Position numbers and translations under genes: made by a program
Assembly (NCBI GenBank): GCA_026709725.1
Contig: JAPOSK010000374.1
Location: forward strand, 1-11,839
Source: Paracoccaceae bacterium
Lineage (GTDB): Bacteria; Pseudomonadota; Alphaproteobacteria; Rhodobacterales; Rhodobacteraceae
Reading direction: 5' to 3'
Length of the DNA: 11,839 nt
The notes under the pieces: model-generated
Told to the model about the DNA's origin: nothing
The model's database searches: none
What the model saw: the letters and a program-made list of their open reading frames with translations, nothing else
Part shown: positions 1-7,293 of the stretch, piece by piece
Numbering within the stretch: position 1 is the stretch's first letter
Layout: each line of letters begins with the position of its first letter

Positions 1-727
<727 letters not shown>

Positions 728-758
728 CTACTCCTCTTTGATATCTGCGTGGTCAAAA

Positions 759-1046
759 TCACTTGATGATTCCGAGCACATCACTTTCCTTCATGATCAA
801 CAGCTCTTCACCGTCAATCGTGACTTCGGTTCCGGACCATTTGCCGAAGAGAATCCTGTCACCGCTCTTGACACCCATCGGAATGAGTTCACCCGAATCC
901 TTGCGGGCACCTTCACCGCAGGCAATGATCTCGCCCTCAGCCGGTTTTTCCTTGGCTGAATCGGGAATAATCAGTCCGCCCTTGGTTTTGTCATCACCTT
1001 CAATGCGACGAACCAAAACGCGATCATGCAATGGTTGAAATTCCAT
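759..1046 (-). CDS. groES: Co-chaperonin GroES
   Basis: Ten-kilodalton lid of the GroEL chamber; forms a heptameric ring that caps GroEL and triggers substrate release. The product is 95 residues, the usual family length. It starts [14 protein letters not shown], with the family signature in the first 25 residues, and continues with [13 protein letters not shown] (the mobile loop that contacts GroEL, about residues 24-36). It ends in [11 protein letters not shown] longer frame opens further upstream, but the ATG at 1046 is chosen because homologs begin here and because a GGAG ribosome site lies 7 nt before it. An ATG two codons earlier (1052) would leave only 1 nt of spacing. It is first in the groES-groEL operon, controlled by the CIRCE operator and RpoH-like promoter directly upstream. 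Confidence 0.97.
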   Translation of the reverse strand: MEFQPLHDRVLVRRIEGDDKTKGGLIIPDSAKEKPAEGEIIACGEGARKDSGELIPMGVKSGDRILFGKWSGTEVTIDGEELLIMKESDVLGIIK

Positions 1047-1090
1047 GCGCATACTCCATTCTGTACTGTACAGCGGCATCATCTTTCCTG

Positions 1091-1117
1091 TTAGCACTCG
1101 CCGCCTTTGAGTGCTAA
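1091..1117 (-). promoter_or_regulatory. CIRCE operator (HrcA binding site)
   Basis: A perfect match to the CIRCE consensus: TTAGCACTC at 1091-1099, a 9-nt spacer, and GAGTGCTAA at 1109-1117, with all 18 arm bases matching. HrcA represses chaperonin genes by binding this inverted repeat. It lies 44 nt upstream of the groES start codon and just downstream of the proposed -10 element, so repressor binding would cover the start of transcription or the 5' leader. Confidence 0.96.
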
Positions 1118-1123
1118 CAGCCC

Positions 1124-1155
1124 CCTAGGTAGGCGTCTCCATGCGCTCTTTCAAG
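1124..1155 (-). promoter_or_regulatory. Probable RpoH (sigma-32) heat-shock promoter of groES-groEL
   Basis: Read on the minus strand, CTTGAA (1150-1155) is followed by a 16-nt spacer and then CCTACCTAGG (1124-1133). The alphaproteobacterial RpoH consensus is roughly CTTGAA / CYTATNTNNG; the -10 box departs from it at one specified base (C for T). Transcription would start near the CIRCE element, so the chaperonins appear to be under both activation by RpoH and repression by HrcA. The match is by eye; no start site is known. Confidence 0.6.
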
Positions 1156-1238
1156 TCGCATTCCGAAAAAAGTCGCTTACAGGGCGAACAGTGGCACCAG
1201 GCCCATCCGAGGAGAAGGCAGATGCGAAGGAGACAGAC

Positions 1239-2156
1239 ATGATCAAGATATTCGGCCACAAATCACCCGATACCGATTCCACCGGCTCGGCGCTGATCTG
1301 GGCATGGTACCAGAACGAACGGTGTGGGACAGAAGCCACGGCCTATGTCCTCGGTCAGCCAAACAAGGAAGCTCTCTTTGTTCTTGAGCGCTGGGGCTTC
1401 AGGACCCCACCAATCCTTGATGATGTCGAGGATGGTGATTCAGTGATCATTGTTGACACCAATAATCCCAATGAGTTGCCAGCCAACATTGCCAACGCCT
1501 CCATTGTCGAGATCATTGATCACCATTTTCTGACCGGCGGACTGGCGACCCGGGTCCCTATTGCTGCAACACTGCGCCCGCTTGCCTGCACCGCCACAAT
1601 CATGCATGATCTCATGGCAGCGAGACAGACGGACATTCCGGCCGATATCAAGGGGCTGATGCTCAGCTGCATCCTGTCCGACACCATGGCGTTCCGGTCA
1701 CCGACAACAACCGGTCATGACCGTCACGTTGCCGAAACACTTGCATCTGACCTCGCTCTTGACATCGGCACCTATGCCGATGCGATGTTTGCCGCCAAAT
1801 CGGATCTCTCCGATTGCAGTGATGCCGAACTTCTTGAACTCGACTCCAAGCTCTTCACGATTGATGGTCTGAAACTGCGGATTTCGGTGCTCGAGACCAC
1901 CAAACCGGAGCAATTGCTGAGCCGGAAGGACGGGATCCTCGCTGCCATCACTCAAAGGACGGCAGGGGGCGACTGTGATCAGATCCTCCTCTTCATTGTT
2001 GACATCCTGAATGAAGCCTCGACCCTGCTCCTGCCAAATGATGTGGTCCGCAACATCGCCCGGCAGAGTTTTGACATCCACTCGGATGCCGACGAGGTCT
2101 CCCTGCCGGGCATCATCAGCCGCAAAAAACAGATCATCCCACGAATCAGGGTGTGA
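1239..2156 (+). CDS. ppaC: Manganese-dependent inorganic pyrophosphatase (family II, DHH fold)
   Basis: Cytosolic enzyme hydrolysing pyrophosphate to two phosphates, pulling biosynthetic reactions forward. The product is 305 residues, close to the usual 305-310. The N-terminal DHH domain shows GHKSPDTDS (residues 6-14; metal ligands His7, Asp11, Asp13), IIVDTN with Asp73, EIIDHH (91-96) and ILSDT with Asp148. The C-terminal DHHA2-type domain ends with SRKKQIIP (294-301), whose Arg/Lys pair binds pyrophosphate. There are no regulatory CBS domains. The ATG at 1239 is chosen because homologs start at this MIKIFGHK and an AAGGAG ribosome site (1227-1232) lies 6 nt before it. A longer in-frame start at 1107 would run through the groES promoter and CIRCE site. 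It is first of a rightward gene cluster and divergent from groES. I found no convincing sigma-70 promoter for it in 1118-1238. Family I Ppa is the more usual enzyme in Alphaproteobacteria. Confidence 0.95.
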   Translation: MIKIFGHKSPDTDSTGSALIWAWYQNERCGTEATAYVLGQPNKEALFVLERWGFRTPPILDDVEDGDSVIIVDTNNPNELPANIANASIVEIIDHHFLTGGLATRVPIAATLRPLACTATIMHDLMAARQTDIPADIKGLMLSCILSDTMAFRSPTTTGHDRHVAETLASDLALDIGTYADAMFAAKSDLSDCSDAELLELDSKLFTIDGLKLRISVLETTKPEQLLSRKDGILAAITQRTAGGDCDQILLFIVDILNEASTLLLPNDVVRNIARQSFDIHSDADEVSLPGIISRKKQIIPRIRV

Positions 2157-2207
2157 CCTCGTTCGTCAGCCGACATCATTCCCGTTTCGATCCGATCAAT
2201 TGTCCTG

Positions 2208-3089
2208 ATGACCACACTGATTCAGTCATTCCGTACACTTGCACCATCCTACAGGGCACTTTTCTTCGACATATGGGGCTGTCTGCACAATGGCGTCACC
2301 CCGTATCATGACGCCGTCGGGGCTTTGCAGGAATTTGTCAGTGCAGGCGGTTATGTTGTTCTTCTGACCAATTCGCCGCGACCGAACACCGAGACCGCCA
2401 GACAGATTGACGCGATCGGTGTTGATCCCAACTGCTGGCACCTCATTGTCACATCCGGCGATGCTGCGTGTGCATCTCTCTTTGCCGGCGAGGTCGGCAC
2501 GAGAATCCATCACATTGGCAAGCCCGAGGAGGATGTGTTCTTTGACCCCGCCCTCGCCGGGATTCCTGACGCCAAACTGATTGAGCGGGTCCTGTTTGAT
2601 GATGCCGATGGGATCGTCTGCACCGGACCCTTTCCAGGAAAAGCACACACCATTGATCCCTACAAAAACATGCTGAAAGCGGCACGGAAACGAAACCTTC
2701 CCATGCTTTGCGCAAACCCCGATCAGTATGTCGACCGGGGCGGCATTCGTGAAATCTGTGCCGGCCTCATCGCCAGCCACTATGCTGAACTCGGGGGCAC
2801 CGTACGGCTTTACGGTAAACCCGGACATCATATCTATACTCTTGCCCGGCAGCGCCTGCGCACGATAGCGCCCGCCATTCGCAGGGACGAAATCCTTTGC
2901 ATCGGTGATGGAATTGCGACTGACATCCCCGGAGCACGGTCAGCCGGATTCGCCAGCCTGTTTGTTTCAGGCGGCCTTGCGGCAGTGGAGACCGGAACAC
3001 GCACAGACCCGGATCCCGAGTTGCTTCGGTTGTTTCTGGCGAAGAACAATATAGACCCCGATTATACGATTGGTACGTTTCGGAATTGA
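2208..3089 (+). CDS. HAD superfamily class IIA hydrolase (TIGR01459-type)
   Basis: Predicted phosphatase of the NagD-like class IIA HAD fold; substrate unknown. The product is 293 residues. Motif I is FFDIWGCLHNG around nucleophile Asp21. As in this subfamily, the usual second Asp is replaced by Trp (D-x-W). Motif II is LLTNSPRP (52-59), the motif III lysine lies in YGKPGHHIY (Lys204), and motif IV is GDGIATD (233-239), which binds Mg. A cap domain of about 120 residues separates motifs II and III. The ATG at 2208 has no clear ribosome site, but the N-terminus (MTTLIQSFRTLAPSY) matches where family members begin and no ATG lies upstream after the ppaC stop. The 51-nt gap to ppaC and 10-nt gap to ribF suggest one transcript. 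Location between groESL and ribF is a recurring alphaproteobacterial arrangement, which hints at flavin-nucleotide dephosphorylation, though this is only inference from position. Confidence 0.9.
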   Translation: MTTLIQSFRTLAPSYRALFFDIWGCLHNGVTPYHDAVGALQEFVSAGGYVVLLTNSPRPNTETARQIDAIGVDPNCWHLIVTSGDAACASLFAGEVGTRIHHIGKPEEDVFFDPALAGIPDAKLIERVLFDDADGIVCTGPFPGKAHTIDPYKNMLKAARKRNLPMLCANPDQYVDRGGIREICAGLIASHYAELGGTVRLYGKPGHHIYTLARQRLRTIAPAIRRDEILCIGDGIATDIPGARSAGFASLFVSGGLAAVETGTRTDPDPELLRLFLAKNNIDPDYTIGTFRN

Positions 3090-3099
3090 GTTATACCTG

Positions 3100-4041
3100 A
3101 TGGAGACTTTCCGTTCCTACAGCAATGTTCCGCACGCAGCGCGCGGGTCCACTTCCCTCATCGGGAACTTTGATGGCATCCATCGTGGACACCAATCGGT
3201 CATTGACACAGCCAGAGCCATCGCAGAGGAGAACGGAACCCCTCTCGGAGTCATCACCTTTGAACCGCATCCCCGGCATTTTTTCGATCCGGATGGGGAT
3301 TCCTTTCGACTGATGAATCCTGCAGCCCGCGCCATGAAACTGACCGCTCTCGGGGTCGATATCCTCTTTGAGCTGCCCTTTGATCGCGCTCTTGCCACGA
3401 TGACCGCCAAAGCCTTCACCGCTGATGTTCTCTCGCATGGCCTCGGTCTCCATCATGCAGTCGTTGGCAAGGATTTTCGCTACGGTGTCCGGCGCGCCGG
3501 GACGGTGCAAGACCTGGTCATGGATTGTCGTGCAGCGAACATTGACGTCACGATTGCTCCGGAATTCAGGGATGCGGGCGAAAAGATATCATCAACGGCG
3601 ATCCGGACTGCATTGCTCAACGGCGAAATCGAGACCGCCTCACGGCTGCTTGGCGGCAATCATACAATCGTCGGTCCCGTTGTTGATGGCGAAAAACGTG
3701 GCCGGACCCTCGGTTTCCCCACCGCAAATCTGACGCTTGACGGTCTCCTGCAACCGAAGCCCGGAGTCTATGCCAGCCGTGTCATGCTCCGGAATCGGGC
3801 CGACCGGCATGTCCGGCCCGGTGTTGCCTCAATCGGCAAAAAACCGACATTCGGGACTCATGCACCGTGCCTTGAAGTCCACATCTTCGACTTTGACGAA
3901 GATATCTACGGACAGGTGCTGGCAGTTGAACTCGTCGCGTTCCTGCGTCCGGAAATCACGTTTGCAGATGCCGATGAACTCGTCAGCCATATGCACACCG
4001 ATGCCGATGAGGCCCGGGAGCTTCTGACAGGACAGGACTGA
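3100..4041 (+). CDS. ribF: Bifunctional riboflavin kinase / FMN adenylyltransferase
   Basis: Makes FMN from riboflavin and ATP, then FAD from FMN and ATP. The product is 313 residues, normal for the family. The N-terminal adenylyltransferase domain carries GNFDGIHRGH (residues 22-31, nucleotide-binding GxFDGxHxGH), FEPHPRHFF and ISSTAIR (163-169). The C-terminal flavokinase domain carries GRTLGFPTANL (201-211), PGVYA, SIGKKPTFG (244-252) and the catalytic Glu259 in LEVHIFDFDEDIYG. The ATG at 3100 is preferred over a TTG at 3070 in the same frame, because the latter adds ten residues without family support and overlaps the HAD gene. It follows the HAD gene by 10 nt and precedes the YcgN-like gene by 6 nt, so it is very likely cotranscribed with both. 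Confidence 0.96.
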   Translation: METFRSYSNVPHAARGSTSLIGNFDGIHRGHQSVIDTARAIAEENGTPLGVITFEPHPRHFFDPDGDSFRLMNPAARAMKLTALGVDILFELPFDRALATMTAKAFTADVLSHGLGLHHAVVGKDFRYGVRRAGTVQDLVMDCRAANIDVTIAPEFRDAGEKISSTAIRTALLNGEIETASRLLGGNHTIVGPVVDGEKRGRTLGFPTANLTLDGLLQPKPGVYASRVMLRNRADRHVRPGVASIGKKPTFGTHAPCLEVHIFDFDEDIYGQVLAVELVAFLRPEITFADADELVSHMHTDADEARELLTGQD

Positions 4042-4047
4042 CAGCCA

Positions 4048-4575
4048 ATGCGGAGGAGCACCAAACCAACGGCAGAAGACGGCTCTTTCGAGGTGGTCCG
4101 GGATGCCCGCGGTGACATTCGACCAAACCCGGATGTTCGACCAGGATTCTGGGAGACCCACACCCTTGAAGAGTTCACCCCCGCCGAGTGGGAGGCAACC
4201 TGCGATGGGTGCGGGCTTTGCTGCCTCTTCAAGATCAGCGACGAAGGTCGATGTCATTATACCAATGTGGCATGCCGCCTCCTTGATCATCACAGTTGCC
4301 AGTGCATGCACTATGAGCATCGAAAAGACATCGTTACGGATTGCATCGTTTTTGATTTCGAGAGACTGACAGAGATCGAATCCTGGTTGCCCCGAACCTG
4401 CGCCTACAGGCGACTGTACAACGGTCAGCCCCTTGAGCCCTGGCATCACCTGCTCTCCGATACCCGCGAGAGCGTCCATGATGCCGGGATTTCAATCCGG
4501 GGAAAATGCCTCCCTGAATGGGAAGCGGATATCGACAGACTTGAACACCACATCATCGAATTGCCGGAACCGTGA
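4048..4575 (+). CDS. YcgN/UPF0260-like cysteine-cluster protein
   Basis: Small soluble protein of the YkgJ/YcgN family (putative Zn- or Fe-chelating cysteine cluster), molecular function unknown. The product is 175 residues. The family core starts at FWETHTLEEFTPAEW (34-48) and is followed by the cluster CDGCGLCC (52-59). Further conserved stretches are YTNVACRLLD (71-80), CQCMHYE (84-90), DCIVF with Cys99, WLPRTCAYR (113-121) and GISIRGK (147-153). About ten cysteines in total match the family pattern. The first 30 residues are charged, probably disordered and longer than in the E. coli protein. The start ATG follows ribF by 6 nt with only a weak ribosome site, suggesting translational coupling. 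Its stop overlaps the next gene's GTG start by 4 nt. The symbol ycgN is used in E. coli; orthology is likely but not proven here. Confidence 0.9.
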   Translation: MRRSTKPTAEDGSFEVVRDARGDIRPNPDVRPGFWETHTLEEFTPAEWEATCDGCGLCCLFKISDEGRCHYTNVACRLLDHHSCQCMHYEHRKDIVTDCIVFDFERLTEIESWLPRTCAYRRLYNGQPLEPWHHLLSDTRESVHDAGISIRGKCLPEWEADIDRLEHHIIELPEP

Positions 4576-5630
4576 ACTTTGCATCGGACAACACAAGTCC
4601 GGCAGCTCCCGGGATTGTTGATGCCCTCCTGGCTGCCAATACCGGATGCGTTCCATCCTATGGTGCCGAACATGCGATGGATGAGCTCACGGTCCTCATT
4701 CGTGATCTCTTTGAATCCCCGCAGGCGAATGTGTTCCTTGTCGGAACCGGTACTGCTGCCAACGCCCTTGCGGTTGCATCCGTCTGCCCGCCCTGGGGGA
4801 CTGTTTTTTGTCACCGCGAATCTCATGTCAACCAGGATGAGTGTGGTGCGCCGGAGTTTTTTACAGGCGGGAGCAAGCTGACTCTCGTTGACGGGGACCA
4901 CGCCAGGATCGATTCCCGCCATCTCCAGCGTGCTCTGGAGGAAACCGGCTGCCTCGGTGTCCACAATGTTCAACCCGGTTCCCTGTCACTGACCAACGCC
5001 ACAGAATTCGGAACCGTCTACATGCCCGACGAGATCAGTGCCCTCACCAGCCTTGCCCGTGATGCGGATATTCCGACACATCTTGATGGTGCACGGTTTG
5101 CCAATGCCCTCATCGCCACGGCCAGCACTCCGGCTGAACTCTCCTGGCGGGTCGGGATTGATATCCTGACCCTTGGCGGGACCAAAAACGGTCTTTTTGG
5201 TGCAGAAGCCGTCATCTTCTTCAATCCCTCCCACATCGCTGCATTTGAATTTCGCCGCAAGCGCGCCGGGCATCTCCATTCAAAACACCGCTATCTTTCA
5301 GCCCAGATGCTCGCCTATCTGCAGGATGATCTTTGGCTCAAACTCGCCCAGAGAGCCAACGCGGCTGCCAGCACCCTCGCGAATGGTCTGCGGGCAATCC
5401 CCTCCATCACTCTCATCCACCCCGCCCAGGCCAACATGATCTTCTTTTCCGCTCCACGATCACTGCACAGATTTCTTAGGGAAAGGGGTGCCGTCTATTA
5501 CCTTCTGCCACCCGATCCTGATCCCGACGGAGCTGAAGAAGCCTGCCTGACCGGTCGTCTGGTTTGCAACTGGCAGACAGATTCCGATAGTATTGATTCA
5601 TTCCTTGATCACTGCCGTGACTATCAATGA
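4572..5630 (+). CDS. ltaE: Low-specificity L-threonine aldolase (PLP-dependent)
   Basis: Cleaves L-threonine or L-allo-threonine to glycine and acetaldehyde using pyridoxal phosphate in the cytosol. The product is 352 residues, normal for fold-type I threonine aldolases. Visible are the N-terminal MNFASDNTSP, VGTGTAANALA (57-67, cofactor phosphate region), ESHVNQDECGAPEFFTGG (83-100, with the ring-stacking His85), THLDGARF (169-176, Asp172 facing the pyridine nitrogen) and LGGTKNG (201-207) with Schiff-base Lys205. The start is a GTG embedded in the stop of the preceding gene (GTGA, 4572-4575). It is chosen because MNFASDN is the standard beginning of the family and no nearer ATG fits. The overlap implies translational coupling. 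The 13-nt gap to the next gene continues the operon. Other beta-eliminating lyases of this fold cannot be excluded for substrate choice. Confidence 0.93.
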   Translation: MNFASDNTSPAAPGIVDALLAANTGCVPSYGAEHAMDELTVLIRDLFESPQANVFLVGTGTAANALAVASVCPPWGTVFCHRESHVNQDECGAPEFFTGGSKLTLVDGDHARIDSRHLQRALEETGCLGVHNVQPGSLSLTNATEFGTVYMPDEISALTSLARDADIPTHLDGARFANALIATASTPAELSWRVGIDILTLGGTKNGLFGAEAVIFFNPSHIAAFEFRRKRAGHLHSKHRYLSAQMLAYLQDDLWLKLAQRANAAASTLANGLRAIPSITLIHPAQANMIFFSAPRSLHRFLRERGAVYYLLPPDPDPDGAEEACLTGRLVCNWQTDSDSIDSFLDHCRDYQ

Positions 5631-5643
5631 GGGGGCAACACCC

Positions 5644-6972
5644 ATGACTCCGAAAATCACACCAACAGGTCTCGCCAAACGCCTTGCAGAAGCCGAAGAG
5701 AGCGAAACGCCCGTCTGTATCGGCCTTATTGGTTGCGGCGAAATGGGAACGGACATCGTCACCCGCTCTCTGATGATGCCGGGCGTTCGTCTTGGTGCCA
5801 TCGCCGACCATTCGCCGAAACGCTGTCTGGATGCGATCAGGCTTGCTGATACAAATGCAGAAATCGGATCAATTGCCAACACCGCCGGTGCCATCGACAC
5901 GAGTATTGAAAACGGCAGGATTGCTGTGACCGAGTCATCCGACCAGATCCTCGAAAGCGGGCGCATTGACGTTATCATTGATGCAACCGGAAGCCCCTCC
6001 GCCGGTGCCGAACTTGGCCTTGCCGCCATCAATCACGGCAAACATCTGGTCATGATGAATGTCGAAGCTGATGTCACGATTGGTCGGTCTCTCAAGCAGG
6101 CCGCCGACAGGCAGGGTGTGATCTACTCGTTGGGTGCTGGCGATGAACCGTCATCCTGCATGGAGCTGATCGAGTTTGTCGCGGCGATGGGTCACACCGT
6201 CGTGGCAGCAGGCAAGGGCAAGAACAATCCCCTGAACTTCAATGCCGTTCCTGCCGACTATGAAGAGGAAGCCCGCCAACGGAACATGAACGCCCGCGTG
6301 CTCGTTGAATTCGTCGACGGCTCCAAATCCATGGTGGAGATGGCTGCCATCGCCAATGCGACCGGCCTCACTCCCGATATTCCCGGCATGCACCGCCCTG
6401 CCATTGGTCCGGATGACCTTGCAACCACACTGATCCCGGAATCTGACGGCGGTGTCCTCAGTGGTTCCGGTCGGGTTGACTTCACAACCGGGGGCGGGCT
6501 TGCCCCGGGTGTCTTTGTCATTGTTGCAGCCCAGCACCCCCGTATCCTTGAGCGCATGCGTGACCTCAAGGTTGGCCCCGGACCGTATTTCAGCTTCATC
6601 AGACCCTACCACCTCACCTCGCTTGAAGTTCCCCTGACCTGTGCCCGTGTGGTCCTGACCGGCCAGGCCGACATGCAACCCCTTGATCACCCCGTCGCCG
6701 AAGTCTGTGCCATTGCCAAGAAATCCATCTCTGCCGGCGAAACGCTCGATCTCATTGGCGAGACCTGCTATCGGGGCTGGACCCTGACCCATACAGATGC
6801 CCGCCGGCAGAACGCCGTCCCCCTCGGCCTCCTCGCCCGGGCCACCGCCGCCCGCCCCATCACGGCCGGCAGCCTCATCACCTACGATGATGTCACCCTC
6901 CCCGACAATCCGCTTGTCCGCCTCCGTGCTGCGCAGGACAGTGCTGACAGCTCGCTTGCCTCGCCTTCATGA
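5644..6972 (+). CDS. Homoserine-dehydrogenase-like NAD(P) oxidoreductase with C-terminal SAF domain (COG4091-type)
   Basis: Predicted cytosolic NAD(P)-dependent oxidoreductase; the substrate is unknown and the homoserine dehydrogenase label of the family is only a prediction. The product is 442 residues. An N-terminal Rossmann fold begins at CIGLIGCGEMG (25-35), followed by VIIDATGSPS (110-119), the end of the nucleotide-binding part. A central region has GAGDEPSSCMELIEF (164-178) and GKGKNNPLNFNAVP (190-203). The tail from about 350 to 420 (DHPVAEVCAIAKKSISAGETL ... ARPITAGSLITYDDV) is a SAF/AFP-like domain. The ATG at 5644 has a GAGGGGG ribosome site 8 nt upstream, better than a TTG at 5593 that would overlap the aldolase. 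It closes the six-gene cluster. Sitting 13 nt after threonine aldolase, it may act on a related four-carbon amino or hydroxy acid (inference). The last 13 residues are a low-complexity Ser/Ala tail. Confidence 0.85.
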   Translation: MTPKITPTGLAKRLAEAEESETPVCIGLIGCGEMGTDIVTRSLMMPGVRLGAIADHSPKRCLDAIRLADTNAEIGSIANTAGAIDTSIENGRIAVTESSDQILESGRIDVIIDATGSPSAGAELGLAAINHGKHLVMMNVEADVTIGRSLKQAADRQGVIYSLGAGDEPSSCMELIEFVAAMGHTVVAAGKGKNNPLNFNAVPADYEEEARQRNMNARVLVEFVDGSKSMVEMAAIANATGLTPDIPGMHRPAIGPDDLATTLIPESDGGVLSGSGRVDFTTGGGLAPGVFVIVAAQHPRILERMRDLKVGPGPYFSFIRPYHLTSLEVPLTCARVVLTGQADMQPLDHPVAEVCAIAKKSISAGETLDLIGETCYRGWTLTHTDARRQNAVPLGLLARATAARPITAGSLITYDDVTLPDNPLVRLRAAQDSADSSLASPS

Positions 6973-7100
6973 CCGAATCCTGCCTCGCGTCGGAGTTTCC
7001 ACCGCAACGGGTTCCAGGACGAATCATCATGGAAGCAATCTGAACCACCCGCCATCAACCGCGCCGGGTCTCGCAATTCACATCCCCCATGATGCCTGAC

Positions 7101-7235
7101 GATCACTGGAGTGCATCAAGACTGTTTGTTGACAGGAATATTGTGATTCCTGTTACCGAAGGCGTTTGATGATCATGGGCTGTCATCAAGATGATTTGTT
7201 GACAGGATTCTTACGAATGTTGTTGACATCTTGAT
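7101..7235 (+). repeat. Repeat cluster upstream of fic: three TTGTTGACA copies and a 70-bp imperfect tandem duplication
   Basis: The 258-nt spacer 6973-7230 holds no gene, and its second half is built of repeats. TTGTTGACA occurs at 7126-7134, 7196-7204 and 7220-7228. The first two sit in a duplicated segment with a 70-bp period: 7114-7137 matches 7184-7207 at 21 of 24 bases, with weaker similarity extending left to 7101/7171 (GATCA at both). The ATCAAGATG at 7185-7193 returns inverted as CATCTTGAT at 7227-7235. This looks like a multi-site operator region for the downstream gene. The left part (6973-7100) shows nothing recognisable, including no clear terminator for the preceding operon. Confidence 0.75.
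7181..7204. promoter_or_regulatory. Inverted repeat, putative operator of fic
   Basis: Arms TGTCATCAA (7181-7189) and TTGTTGACA (7196-7204) are complementary at 8 of 9 positions around a 6-nt spacer, the size of a dimeric helix-turn-helix operator. A weaker relative with the same right arm occurs at 7111-7134. The Fic protein has a C-terminal winged-helix-like region, so autoregulation is possible, but no binder is identified from sequence. Confidence 0.45.
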
Positions 7236-7248
7236 TTTTTTGTATGAT
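7223..7248 (+). promoter_or_regulatory. Possible sigma-70 promoter of fic
   Basis: A consensus TTGACA (7223-7228) precedes TATGAT (7243-7248), but the spacer is only 14 nt, shorter than the usual 16-18. The third TTGTTGACA repeat contains the -35 box, so a factor bound to the repeats would compete with RNA polymerase. A transcript starting near 7255 would give a leader of about 40 nt before the fic ATG. The short spacer keeps this tentative. Confidence 0.35.
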
Positions 7249-7293
7249 GCTCCATCGCCAAGAAGGCAGCCTGACAACTCAATAACGGTTAGA

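Noticed and set aside
1047..1097. 17-residue N-terminal extension of groES
   Set aside because: Homologs begin at MEFQPLHDR; the extension runs through the leader into CIRCE, and the GGAG site is correctly placed for 1046.
1107..1238. 44-residue N-terminal extension of ppaC from a TTG at 1107
   Set aside because: It would overlap the CIRCE arm and the groES promoter, has no family counterpart, and a good ribosome site precedes the ATG at 1239.
3070..3099. TTG start for ribF overlapping the HAD gene
   Set aside because: The ten extra residues are not family-like; ATG at 3100 fits the gap and family start.
5593..5643. TTG start for the SAF-domain oxidoreductase
   Set aside because: It would overlap threonine aldolase; the ATG at 5644 has a strong ribosome site.
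7231..7293. TTG start for fic
   Set aside because: It would place the start codon inside the third repeat and promoter-like boxes; no ribosome site.
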